Part shown: piece after piece, positions 1-7,421 of the stretch
Layout of the letters: the number at the start of each line of letters is the position of its first letter
Numbering within the stretch: the first letter of the stretch is position 1
Assembly (NCBI GenBank): GCA_038147335.1
Contig: JAYQTK010000006.1
Span: 186,001 to 250,000 of the forward strand
From: Marisimplicoccus sp038147335
Lineage (GTDB): Bacteria > Bacteroidota > Bacteroidia > Flavobacteriales > Flavobacteriaceae
Length of the DNA stretch: 64,000 nucleotides
Reading direction: 5' to 3'
The notes under the pieces: generated by a model
Seen by the model: the letters and a program-made list of their open reading frames with translations, nothing else
The model's database searches: none
What the model was told of the DNA's origin: nothing
Translations under genes and position numbers: made by a program

Positions 1-118
1 TTAATCAAGAAAAAAAGAAAGAAGTCAAAGAAAAATGATTAGACTTTTTTTTTAACAAAACGTTGGGTTTACGATCAACCTTATTAAAATATATTTGCCA
101 CACCAAACAAAAAACTTT
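1..118. other. Left edge: possible 3' end of an upstream gene, then leader of the receptor gene
   Basis: Two plus-strand frames could be the last codons of a gene starting outside the window: one ends with TAG at 40-42 (lysine-rich tail), the other with TGA at 36-38 (Lys/Glu-rich tail). Both read plausibly and I cannot choose. A T-run follows at about 45-53 with no hairpin I can find. The rest is leader and promoter of the next gene. Confidence 0.3.
90..97 (+). promoter_or_regulatory. Putative -7 element TATATTTG upstream of receptor gene
   Basis: TATATTTG matches the Bacteroidota sigma-factor -7 consensus TAnnTTTG. No TTG sits at the usual 17-23 base spacing, so the -33 half is weak. It covers the TTG codon at 95, which argues that translation starts at the ATG at 119. 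Confidence 0.45.
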
Positions 119-2623
119 ATGAAAAATTTATTCAGATTATTTCTAATCTTATATAGCACATCTTTATTTTCACAGCAAACTGGAGGTGCTAATTACCAGC
201 AATATCAAAATATGCGATTTAATGTTTCCGGATCAGTTGTTGATTCTGAAACTGATGAAGTCCTTGAATATGCTACAATTACCCTAAAAAATAAAAGAAA
301 TACTGAAAATGTCTTTGGAGGTATAACAGGAGAAGATGGTAAATTTTCTGTTGAGGTATCACCAGGTATGTATGAGATTAGTATTGATTATATTTCATTT
401 GAGTCCTATACTAACGATAACCTATTGGTTAGAGGAGATACTGATTTAGGAACTATTTCTTTAAATCTAGATGTATCAGTTCTAGAAGAAGTTGAGGTTA
501 GAGCTGAGAGAACTCAGGTTGAAGTTAGATTAGACAAGAAAATATACAATGTTGGACAAGATATTACTGTTAGAGGAGGAAATGTATCTGATGTTTTAGC
601 TAACATACCATCGATTGATGTTGACTTTGATGGTAATATTTCATTAAGAGGAAATAATAATGTAAGAATTTTAATTAATGGTAAGCCATCAGGTCTAGTT
701 GGACTATCAGGACCACAAGGGCTAAGGTCAATTCCTTCAGAGTCTATTGAAAAAGTCGAGGTTGTTACATCTCCGTCTGCTAGATATTCAGCTGAAGGTA
801 CTGCTGGTATTTTAAATATTATTTTAAAAAAACAAGATTTACTTGGATTTAACGGTAATGTTAATGGAAGTATTGGTTCCCCAAAGAATAGTAGTGGATC
901 TGGTACATTTAACCTTAGGAATGATAAGTTAAATATATTCAATACTACTACATATAAGGACTCTGACAATAACGGTAACTTTTTCTCAGAAACAGAATAC
1001 TTTAGAAATAATCTTGAAATCGAAAGCTCAAACAAAAGTACTCGAAATGAAAAAAACATTTTTTTAAATCTTGGTTTAGAATATTATTTTGATGATAAGA
1101 CTTCACTAACATTAAGTGGTTTTTATAGAAAAGGAGATGAACTTAGTAACTCAAGGAACATTGTAAATGATATAACCAATGGTATTATATCTGCTACTAA
1201 TGAAAGACTTGCCAATGATGAAGAACTTGAAGAGTCGTTTGAATATGCACTTGATTTTTATAAAGACTTTGATAAGGATGGTCATACTCTTAGTGCAAGA
1301 ATATCTTATGAAGAATCTGATGAAAATTCAATTGATAATATAGAAGATTTTTCAACACTTCCTTTTGTATCTGAATCTGAATTTGAAAGAACAACAAATA
1401 TAGATTTTCAAAATAGACTTCTTGCCCAAATAGATTACGTTTATCCAATTGATGAAAACACAGAAATAGAATTTGGATATAGAGGAAGATTCTTAGAGAG
1501 GGAAACTGACTTTGATGTTTCATTCTTGCAAGGAACCTCATATATATCAGATAGTGGATTATCAAATGTATTTAACTACACAGAAAATATTAATTCTCTA
1601 TACGGTCAGTTTGGTAAAAAGTTTAATAAATTTTCTGCTTTACTAGGATTAAGATTTGAAGATTCTAAGCAAGAAATTAATCAAAAAACTACTGGTCAGT
1701 TTGAAATAAAGAAGTATTCAGACTTATTTCCAACTTTAAATTTAGCTTATGAAATTTCTGATCTAGAGTCACTAACACTAGGTTATAGTAAAAGAATTAG
1801 AAGGCCAAGAGGATGGGATATTAACCCTTTTCCAAGAAGAAACTCTATTACATCCTATAGAAGAGGAAATCCATTCTTAGATCCTACATTTTCATCTGCT
1901 TATGAAATTGACTATTTAAAAAGATTCAAAAAAATAACAATTAATACATCCCTGTTCTTCAGGCAATCTGATGGTAATGTTGAGAGAATTCAGCAAGAAA
2001 CTGGTCAACTTGTTGACTTGATAGTTGATTCAAGTAATGATAATCCTGTATTACAAGTTCCTGTTCTCGAGTATTATCCAATTAACTTGTCAACAAATAA
2101 AAGAATTGGATCTGAACTGAGTATTACCTATACTCCGTCAAGATCAGTTAGACTTAACGGGAGTTTTACACTTAATTCTACAAAGATTAGAGGTAGTTAT
2201 GAAAATCAAAACTTTGATTCAGATGACACAAATTGGAGCGCTAGATTTAATGGATTTATTAGGCTTCCAAAAGATTATAGTATTCAATTCTTTGGATTTT
2301 TAAGAGGTCCAAGTGAAACTGCTTTTTCTAAAAGAAAGTCTTTTGGATTTACAACAGCAGCAATTCAAAAAAATATTCTTGACAGAAAAGGTAACATATC
2401 ACTTAGATATTCTGATTTATTTAATACTGGTAGATGGAGATCTACTACAACTAGAGAAACTTTTAGGTCAGAATCTGAAGGGCAATGGAGAGAGCCTACT
2501 CTAATCCTTACATTTTCATATATAATTAGTGAAGATAAGAACAATAGGAGAAAAAGAAGAAATCAAAGAGATCAACAGGATTACAGTGAAGGGGGTGATG
2601 ATGGACCTATATTTAACAACTAG
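119..2623 (+). CDS. TonB-dependent receptor / outer membrane beta-barrel family protein
   Basis: Outer-membrane receptor of 834 residues, substrate unknown. The order seen is: signal peptide of about 20 residues starting MKNLFRLF and ending near FSQQ; a carboxypeptidase-like regulatory beta-sandwich (GSVVDSETDEVLEYATITL onward); a plug-like domain (ISLRGNNNVRILINGKPSG); then a long beta-barrel rich in alternating polar/aromatic strands. A polar tail of about 30 residues (RRKRRNQRDQQ, ending GPIFNN) follows the last strand-like segment. The open frame extends back to a TTG at 95, but that would put eight residues before the signal peptide and would overlap the promoter, so I take the ATG at 119. 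This architecture matches the flavobacterial outer-membrane beta-barrel family rather than a SusC. No SusD partner is adjacent, so substrate cannot be guessed. Confidence 0.85.
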   Translation: MKNLFRLFLILYSTSLFSQQTGGANYQQYQNMRFNVSGSVVDSETDEVLEYATITLKNKRNTENVFGGITGEDGKFSVEVSPGMYEISIDYISFESYTNDNLLVRGDTDLGTISLNLDVSVLEEVEVRAERTQVEVRLDKKIYNVGQDITVRGGNVSDVLANIPSIDVDFDGNISLRGNNNVRILINGKPSGLVGLSGPQGLRSIPSESIEKVEVVTSPSARYSAEGTAGILNIILKKQDLLGFNGNVNGSIGSPKNSSGSGTFNLRNDKLNIFNTTTYKDSDNNGNFFSETEYFRNNLEIESSNKSTRNEKNIFLNLGLEYYFDDKTSLTLSGFYRKGDELSNSRNIVNDITNGIISATNERLANDEELEESFEYALDFYKDFDKDGHTLSARISYEESDENSIDNIEDFSTLPFVSESEFERTTNIDFQNRLLAQIDYVYPIDENTEIEFGYRGRFLERETDFDVSFLQGTSYISDSGLSNVFNYTENINSLYGQFGKKFNKFSALLGLRFEDSKQEINQKTTGQFEIKKYSDLFPTLNLAYEISDLESLTLGYSKRIRRPRGWDINPFPRRNSITSYRRGNPFLDPTFSSAYEIDYLKRFKKITINTSLFFRQSDGNVERIQQETGQLVDLIVDSSNDNPVLQVPVLEYYPINLSTNKRIGSELSITYTPSRSVRLNGSFTLNSTKIRGSYENQNFDSDDTNWSARFNGFIRLPKDYSIQFFGFLRGPSETAFSKRKSFGFTTAAIQKNILDRKGNISLRYSDLFNTGRWRSTTTRETFRSESEGQWREPTLILTFSYIISEDKNNRRKRRNQRDQQDYSEGGDDGPIFNN

Positions 2624-2778
2624 GATTTTAATTTCTTAGATATAAAATCTTTTATCTTTTGGAATACATATGATGAAGCCCAATATGGTGCTACTATCGC
2701 TAAAAAAATCATGAGCCAAAAGCCCATTGTGAATATTGCTAAAAAAGCTAAAAAACCGAGGTATTGTTGAAACTCCAT
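2620..2778 (-). CDS. Small membrane protein, 52 residues, function unknown
   Basis: An open frame of 52 codons starts at ATG 2778 and stops at 2620-2622, overlapping the receptor stop codon on the other strand. It begins MEFQQYLGFLAFLAIF, has one long hydrophobic stretch (about residues 7-38, possibly two helices separated near Met18) and ends in a basic amphipathic tail KIKDFISKKLKS. A -7-like TACTTTTG lies 19 bases upstream on the same strand, giving a leader of about a dozen bases. The composition looks like a real small membrane protein and fills the only gap between the receptor and fumC. I do not recognise a family. Conservation of the frame in relatives would decide. Confidence 0.5.
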   Translation of the reverse strand: MEFQQYLGFLAFLAIFTMGFWLMIFLAIVAPYWASSYVFQKIKDFISKKLKS

Positions 2779-2785
2779 ATATTTG
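2778..2785 (+). promoter_or_regulatory. Putative -7 element TATATTTG for fumC
   Basis: TATATTTG (TAnnTTTG) lies 47 bases before the fumC ATG. It overlaps the first base of the small minus-strand ORF start codon, so the two transcription units share control DNA. No TTG at standard spacing. Confidence 0.4.
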
Positions 2786-2796
2786 TAAATGCTAAA

Positions 2797-2804
2797 CAAA
2801 AGTA
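2797..2804 (-). promoter_or_regulatory. Putative -7 element TACTTTTG for the small membrane ORF
   Basis: Reading the minus strand, TACTTTTG matches TAnnTTTG 19 bases upstream of the 52-codon ORF. Only 11 bases separate it from the oppositely oriented fumC element at 2778-2785, so the two promoters face each other and their initial transcripts would overlap. Confidence 0.35.
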
Positions 2805-2832
2805 ATTTTTTTTAAGTAAATTACAAAGGATC

Positions 2833-4230
2833 ATGGACTACAGAATAGAAAAAGATACACTTGGAGAGGTAAAGGTTCCTAAAGACTCGCTTTGGGGTGC
2901 TCAAACCGAGAGATCAAAAAAAAACTTCAAAATTGGTAACCCATCCTCAATGCCAATTGAGATAATTCACGCTTATGCTATTTTAAAAAAATCAGCTGCA
3001 GCTGCTAACCATGAATTGGGAGTCTTGTCAAAAGAAAAATCTGAACTTATCCAAGCAGTATGTGATGAAATTATTTCTAATAAACATAATGAACAATTTC
3101 CTTTAGTTATTTGGCAGACAGGCTCTGGAACTCAAACTAATATGAATGTAAATGAAGTAATTTCAAACAGAGCTCATATAATTGAAGGAAAAAAACTTGG
3201 AGAATCAGAAAAAACTCTATCACCTAATGATGATGTTAATCTTTCACAATCGTCAAACGATAGTTTTCCTACAGCAATAAACATTGCTGCTATGAAGATA
3301 ATTACAGATAATACATTAGTTAATCTAAAAATATTAAGAGATAGTCTAAATAAAAAGTCAAAGGAGTTTAACAAAATTGTCAAAATTGGAAGAACTCACC
3401 TTATGGACGCTACTCCTATTACTCTTGGCCAAGAGTTCTCAGGTTATGTAGCTCAAATTGATAATGGAATTAAATCTATTAAAAATGCAATGGATCACTT
3501 ATCAGAGTTACCGATTGGAGGAACTGCTGTTGGGACTGAGCTAAACACTCCTAAGGGTTATTCAAAAAAAGTTGTTGAAAATATTTCAAAAAACTCAGGT
3601 CTTAAATTTAAAGAATCCCCCAATAAATTTGAAGGTATTGCATCTCATGATTGTATTGTAGAGATGCACGGTGCAATCAAGACAGCCGCTACCTCAATAT
3701 ATAAAATATCAAATGATATAAGGCTGATGGGATCTGGACCAAGATCTGGATTAGGTGAACTAATATTACCTGCTAATGAGCCTGGAAGTTCTATAATGCC
3801 AGGAAAAGTTAATCCAACACAATGTGAAGCAATTTCAATGGTTTGTGCCCAAATAATAGGTAATGACATGGCTGTGAGTTTTGCAGGGGCTAATGGTCAC
3901 TTTGAGTTAAATGTTTTTAAGCCTTTATTCGCATACAATATTATAGAGTCATCAAAAATACTAGGAGATGCATGTTTGAGTTTCTCAAAAAACTGTATTG
4001 AAGGTCTAAAACCAAATAAAAAGAAAATAGAAAGATTCTTAAAAGATTCTCTAATGCTTGTAACTGCTTTAAACTCAAAAATTGGATACTACAAAGCAGC
4101 AGAAATAGCTAATAAAGCTTATAAAGAAGATATTACGCTTAAAGAAGCTTGTATTCAACTAAATTATTTATCAGAAAAAGAGTTTGACAAATATGTCAAT
4201 CCTGAAAGAATGACAAACAATGAAGGTTGA
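2833..4230 (+). CDS. fumC: Class II fumarate hydratase
   Basis: Interconverts fumarate and L-malate in the citric acid cycle; iron-independent class II enzyme, cytoplasmic homotetramer. At 465 residues it has normal family length. Visible landmarks are SGTQTNMNVNEVISNRA from residue 97, the catalytic-base region GRTHLMDATPIT with His189, and the superfamily signature GSSIMPGKVNP at 318-328 with the catalytic serine. The start ATG follows an A-rich leader (AAAGGATC) typical of this phylum. The stop overlaps the downstream acetyltransferase start by 11 bases, so the two are likely translated from one message. Confusion with aspartase or argininosuccinate lyase is unlikely given the motif context. 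Confidence 0.96.
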   Translation: MDYRIEKDTLGEVKVPKDSLWGAQTERSKKNFKIGNPSSMPIEIIHAYAILKKSAAAANHELGVLSKEKSELIQAVCDEIISNKHNEQFPLVIWQTGSGTQTNMNVNEVISNRAHIIEGKKLGESEKTLSPNDDVNLSQSSNDSFPTAINIAAMKIITDNTLVNLKILRDSLNKKSKEFNKIVKIGRTHLMDATPITLGQEFSGYVAQIDNGIKSIKNAMDHLSELPIGGTAVGTELNTPKGYSKKVVENISKNSGLKFKESPNKFEGIASHDCIVEMHGAIKTAATSIYKISNDIRLMGSGPRSGLGELILPANEPGSSIMPGKVNPTQCEAISMVCAQIIGNDMAVSFAGANGHFELNVFKPLFAYNIIESSKILGDACLSFSKNCIEGLKPNKKKIERFLKDSLMLVTALNSKIGYYKAAEIANKAYKEDITLKEACIQLNYLSEKEFDKYVNPERMTNNEG

Positions 4231-4693
4231 AATAGTATCTTACTCAGATAAATATTCTAAATACTTCTATGATCTAAATCACGATTGGTTAAGTGAATTT
4301 TTTTATGTTGAGGAATACGATGAAAAGGTACTCAAAAACTGTAAAGAAGAAATAATTGATAAGGGTGGATACATTTTTTTTGCTCTTTATGATACTGAAG
4401 TTGTTGGAACTATGGCGCTAATTCCCAGAGAAAAAAGTGTATATGAATTAAATAAAATGGCTGTAAAAAAAGATTTAAGAGGAAATGGAATAGGTCATCA
4501 ATTAATACAATTTATAATTGATTATTCTGTAAAGAATAATTTTGAATCAGTAATACTTTATTCCAACACAGTTTTAAAAAATTCAATTCACCTTTATAAT
4601 AAATTTGGATTTAAAGAAATAGATAATCCAGATGCACCCTACAAAAGGAGTGATATAAAGATGGAATTAAAATTATCTAACCTTAGAAAATAA
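4220..4693 (+). CDS. GNAT family N-acetyltransferase
   Basis: Acetyl-CoA-dependent N-acetyltransferase, substrate unknown. The 157-residue protein is a single GNAT domain: the beta4-alpha3 acetyl-CoA pyrophosphate loop is visible as LNKMAVKKDLRGNGIGHQLI (RGNGIG at about 93-98), followed by the typical NSIHLYNKFGFKEI ending strand, with the Tyr often used as general acid. The start overlaps the end of fumC by 11 bases, implying coupled translation. Its 3' end overlaps the convergent CPBP gene by 21 bases. Specific substrate assignment is not possible from sequence alone. Confidence 0.85.
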   Translation: MKVEIVSYSDKYSKYFYDLNHDWLSEFFYVEEYDEKVLKNCKEEIIDKGGYIFFALYDTEVVGTMALIPREKSVYELNKMAVKKDLRGNGIGHQLIQFIIDYSVKNNFESVILYSNTVLKNSIHLYNKFGFKEIDNPDAPYKRSDIKMELKLSNLRK

Positions 4694-5575
4694 TTTTTCT
4701 TTCCAGTTTGTCCATGAATACTTCCTTGCAAATAAAGCAAGAAGAATAGGAAAAACAATAAAAGGAGTAATCCAATCAGTAATACCAAGACTTGGCTCAG
4801 AGATATCAATTAGAATTGATTCTGTTTGAAATACAGTCCAATCTGCTGTTACAAGTAATGCAGCAATAAGATTATTAGCAGCATGAAAACCTAAAGCAAG
4901 TTCAAGACCATCATCCATAAGTGTCATAATTCCTAAAACAAAACCAACTGTTATGTATAGAATTACAAATTCGTATCCAAGTGCTGTAATCTCAGGATTA
5001 GCTAGATGTAAAGATCCAAAAACAGTAGATGTTAAGAAAAGTGCCATAAATCTACTATTCAACCAATGACCAAAGCCTTGCATTAAATAACCACGAAAAA
5101 CAATCTCCTCAACACTAGTTTGAATGGGTATAAACAAAATTGCTATTACTGCTAAGATTAAAAATTCTTTAACTTTAAAATTGAAAACGTAGTTTTCAGG
5201 ATTAAGAGAATACTCTAAAAAAACAAAGGCAGAAACAACTGTACCCCAGAGCATAAAAGAATACAAAACCCTTTCTAAATCAATTTTTTTTCTACTAGAT
5301 AGAATTGACATAATAGGCAAGTCATGCAGTTTTTTTACAACTAACCATATGCCTGGTAAAACAAATGCAAAGCTTAAGAGTAGTAAAAATAGTCTAAGAT
5401 TTGATGGAATTGTTTTAAAAATATCCATTGGGTCAGCATCAGGGCTAGGTAACTCTGAAGGCAAAAAAGGTATCATAGGTAGCTGTCCTATGGTAGAGAA
5501 TAGTATCAGTATAAATGATCCTAATATATAATACCAAAAGTTTTTTAGTTTATATGATTTATCCCAAAGAAACAT
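4673..5575 (-). CDS. CPBP family intramembrane metalloprotease (CAAX protease-like)
   Basis: Predicted membrane-embedded endoprotease of the CPBP (Abi/CAAX) family, 300 residues with about eight hydrophobic segments. The family motifs are present: TSVEEIVFRGY with Glu156-Glu157 and Arg161, a His in FGSLHLAN, and FHAANN. The first is the metal-binding/catalytic EExxxR motif. Its start ATG overlaps the stop codon of the upstream prenyltransferase by one base (TAATG), so it is probably the last gene of the dnaK-menI-menA unit. The target protein is unknown. Members have been linked to prenyl-protein processing, bacteriocin immunity or housekeeping; nothing here selects among them. Confidence 0.85.
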   Translation of the reverse strand: MFLWDKSYKLKNFWYYILGSFILILFSTIGQLPMIPFLPSELPSPDADPMDIFKTIPSNLRLFLLLLSFAFVLPGIWLVVKKLHDLPIMSILSSRKKIDLERVLYSFMLWGTVVSAFVFLEYSLNPENYVFNFKVKEFLILAVIAILFIPIQTSVEEIVFRGYLMQGFGHWLNSRFMALFLTSTVFGSLHLANPEITALGYEFVILYITVGFVLGIMTLMDDGLELALGFHAANNLIAALLVTADWTVFQTESILIDISEPSLGITDWITPFIVFPILLALFARKYSWTNWKEKLFSKVR

Positions 5576-6927
5576 TATTGAAAATTAGCTAAAATAATCA
5601 TATAAATAAAGGAGAATAACATATGAAAATAAATAGTATGAATGTTATACTTGATCAAAGATCTACTATTGTAATGCTTAAATAATCCAGCTATTAAGTA
5701 ATATGAATAAATCATTGTTACAGGTATTAGCAAATACAAGAACAAAGATCCTTGAGTTTGATTAAGAATATTTTCTGCTATATAATAAAGAGAGCCAATA
5801 GCTATGGCTAAATTAAGTGCATAAATCCATCTTGATGACTTTTTTCCCAAAAGAACAACTAAATGATTTTTACCAACTTTTTTATCTGATGCATAGTCAG
5901 GGTATTGGTTTATAAAAAGAATATTAGTTGTCAATAGACCAATTGGAATTCCAAGTAAAATCAAATTATAAAATTCATTTGAAAACAACTGAATTGTTTC
6001 ATTAGCAATAGCAAATCCAGTACCTAATGTTAGTAATGGTCCAAACGAAAGAAAAATTGAAAGTTCTCCTAAACCATATCTAGAAGAAAGTCTTATTGGT
6101 TTTGCAGTATAAAAGTATCCAACCAGTACTCCAATCAAGGCAATTATTGCAGCGTAATATGCGTTAAATGTAGATCCAGTATTTAAATAACTTGTATATA
6201 AAATACCAGCAGCAGTAAATAAACCTAAAATAAACATCACATTAGCTAGACTTTTAGTACCCTTTAAAGTTATTAGACCAAGCTCTACTGCCCTACTACC
6301 TCCAGATAACTGAGCACCCTGAAGAATTGTTGAGTCCATTCCTGCATTAAAGTATTCCGTGTTAGCCTCATCTGTTCCATGTGTAACATCAAAGTAATCA
6401 TTATACAAGTTTGAAAATAGATGAAAGAATAATATTCCAAATGTAGTCAGAGTAAGAGATATTGGGCTAAATAGATTATCTCCAATTCCTGCATAATAAC
6501 ATCCAATGGCAAAAACTGGGAATAAAGATGCAGAAGCAAAACCAACTCTAGTTATTGCTACACCTTTTATGATTTTTGTAACAAAACTGATAGGTATATT
6601 AACTTCTTCATCAATTACTTCAGTAATTCCACAATATCCTGTTTGTGGATTATTTTTTCCATTACCAAAATTTGGGGTTATTTTAATTTTTGCAGCAAAT
6701 TTTGAACCATCTTTTCTTATAAAATTGGTTTTGGTAATATGTTCACCAGTTTGATTTGCATCCTTTAACCAACCTAAAACATTTTGAAGAACTATTTCTC
6801 CAGGTGAAAAAATTGAAACTCTTTTAATACCTACTAATTCATCAGAAGGATAACCAAACATTTTGACAGCACCATCGTTCATGTTTGTAATTAAACCTTC
6901 CATATCGCAAATAATAACACTTTTCAT
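5575..6927 (-). CDS. menA: PAS domain-UbiA prenyltransferase fusion (MenA-like)
   Basis: Predicted 1,4-dihydroxy-2-naphthoate polyprenyltransferase, the membrane step of menaquinone synthesis, with an unusual sensory N-terminus. Residues about 1-105 form a PAS/S-box domain (GYPSDELVG, SIFSPGE, FIRKDGSKFAAKIKITP). Residues about 115-450 are a multi-helix UbiA-fold enzyme with both prenyl-diphosphate/Mg motifs: NDYFDVTHGTD (N176, D177, D180, D186) and NQYPDYASD (N340, D344, D348). YFYTAKPIRL...YGLGE resembles MenA. Typical MenA is about 300 residues, so the extra 110 or so are the PAS domain. The adjacent menI supports the menaquinone role; another UbiA-type acceptor is possible. A -7 motif at 6947-6954 suggests a promoter of its own. 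Confidence 0.8.
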   Translation of the reverse strand: MKSVIICDMEGLITNMNDGAVKMFGYPSDELVGIKRVSIFSPGEIVLQNVLGWLKDANQTGEHITKTNFIRKDGSKFAAKIKITPNFGNGKNNPQTGYCGITEVIDEEVNIPISFVTKIIKGVAITRVGFASASLFPVFAIGCYYAGIGDNLFSPISLTLTTFGILFFHLFSNLYNDYFDVTHGTDEANTEYFNAGMDSTILQGAQLSGGSRAVELGLITLKGTKSLANVMFILGLFTAAGILYTSYLNTGSTFNAYYAAIIALIGVLVGYFYTAKPIRLSSRYGLGELSIFLSFGPLLTLGTGFAIANETIQLFSNEFYNLILLGIPIGLLTTNILFINQYPDYASDKKVGKNHLVVLLGKKSSRWIYALNLAIAIGSLYYIAENILNQTQGSLFLYLLIPVTMIYSYYLIAGLFKHYNSRSLIKYNIHTIYFHMLFSFIYMIILANFQ

Positions 6928-6946
6928 ATAAATATTTTTAAAGTGC

Positions 6947-6954
6947 CAAATTTA
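6947..6954 (-). promoter_or_regulatory. Putative -7 element TAAATTTG for PAS-menA
   Basis: On the minus strand TAAATTTG (TAnnTTTG) precedes the PAS-menA ATG by 19 bases, in the 65-base gap after menI. No -33 TTG at the standard distance. It implies menA and the CPBP gene can be expressed apart from dnaK-menI. Confidence 0.4.
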
Positions 6955-6992
6955 CATTTTGACAAATTAATATGAAAATTTTTTTTTAAGTT

Positions 6993-7418
6993 TTACTTAT
7001 TAATTGTTAACGTGGTGAGTTTTGCAAACGAAATATCTTTTCCTTCTTTGTTTTTAATTGATATTTTCCAAAGCTGCATTGTCCTACCCATATGAATAGG
7101 TTCAGCTTTTGCAATAACGGTCCCTTCACTTATTCCCCTTACATGATTAATTGACAATTCAACACCTCTTAACATCTGGTTCTCTTTTTTTGAAAAAATT
7201 GCAGCAGCTGAACTTCCAACTGTTTCTGCTAGTGCAGCAGTAGCTCCACCATGAAGGACACCAGCAGGTTGATGAAGCTTTGGGGTAACTTGCATTTCAG
7301 CAACTAAGAAGGTTTCACCAACATCTGTAAAATTTATATCTAGAGTAGAAACAAGAGTACCCTTACACCTTTCATTAGCTTCTTTAAGAATAAACTTTTT
7401 TAATTTATTATCAATCAA
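6993..7418 (-). CDS. menI: Hotdog-fold thioesterase, probable 1,4-dihydroxy-2-naphthoyl-CoA hydrolase
   Basis: Predicted to release 1,4-dihydroxy-2-naphthoate from its CoA ester, the step just before MenA prenylation. The 141-residue protein is a single PaaI-type hotdog domain. The active-site helix reads QPAGVLHGGATAALAETVGS, with His56 and Glu65 matching the positions of the YdiI/MenI active site (E. coli His54/Glu63, from memory of the family). GVELSINHVRG and PIHMGRTMQLW also follow the MenI pattern. It begins 3 bases after the dnaK stop and precedes menA, consistent with a shared message and pathway. A phenylacetyl-CoA (PaaI) specificity is the main alternative; the menA neighbour makes it less likely. 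Confidence 0.8.
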   Translation of the reverse strand: MIDNKLKKFILKEANERCKGTLVSTLDINFTDVGETFLVAEMQVTPKLHQPAGVLHGGATAALAETVGSSAAAIFSKKENQMLRGVELSINHVRGISEGTVIAKAEPIHMGRTMQLWKISIKNKEGKDISFAKLTTLTINK

Positions 7419-7421
7419 AAT

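Noticed and set aside
514..1059. Long minus-strand open frame inside the receptor gene (181 codons)
   Set aside because: It lies wholly antisense to a well-supported receptor with a signal peptide and domain structure; composition is that of a shadow frame.
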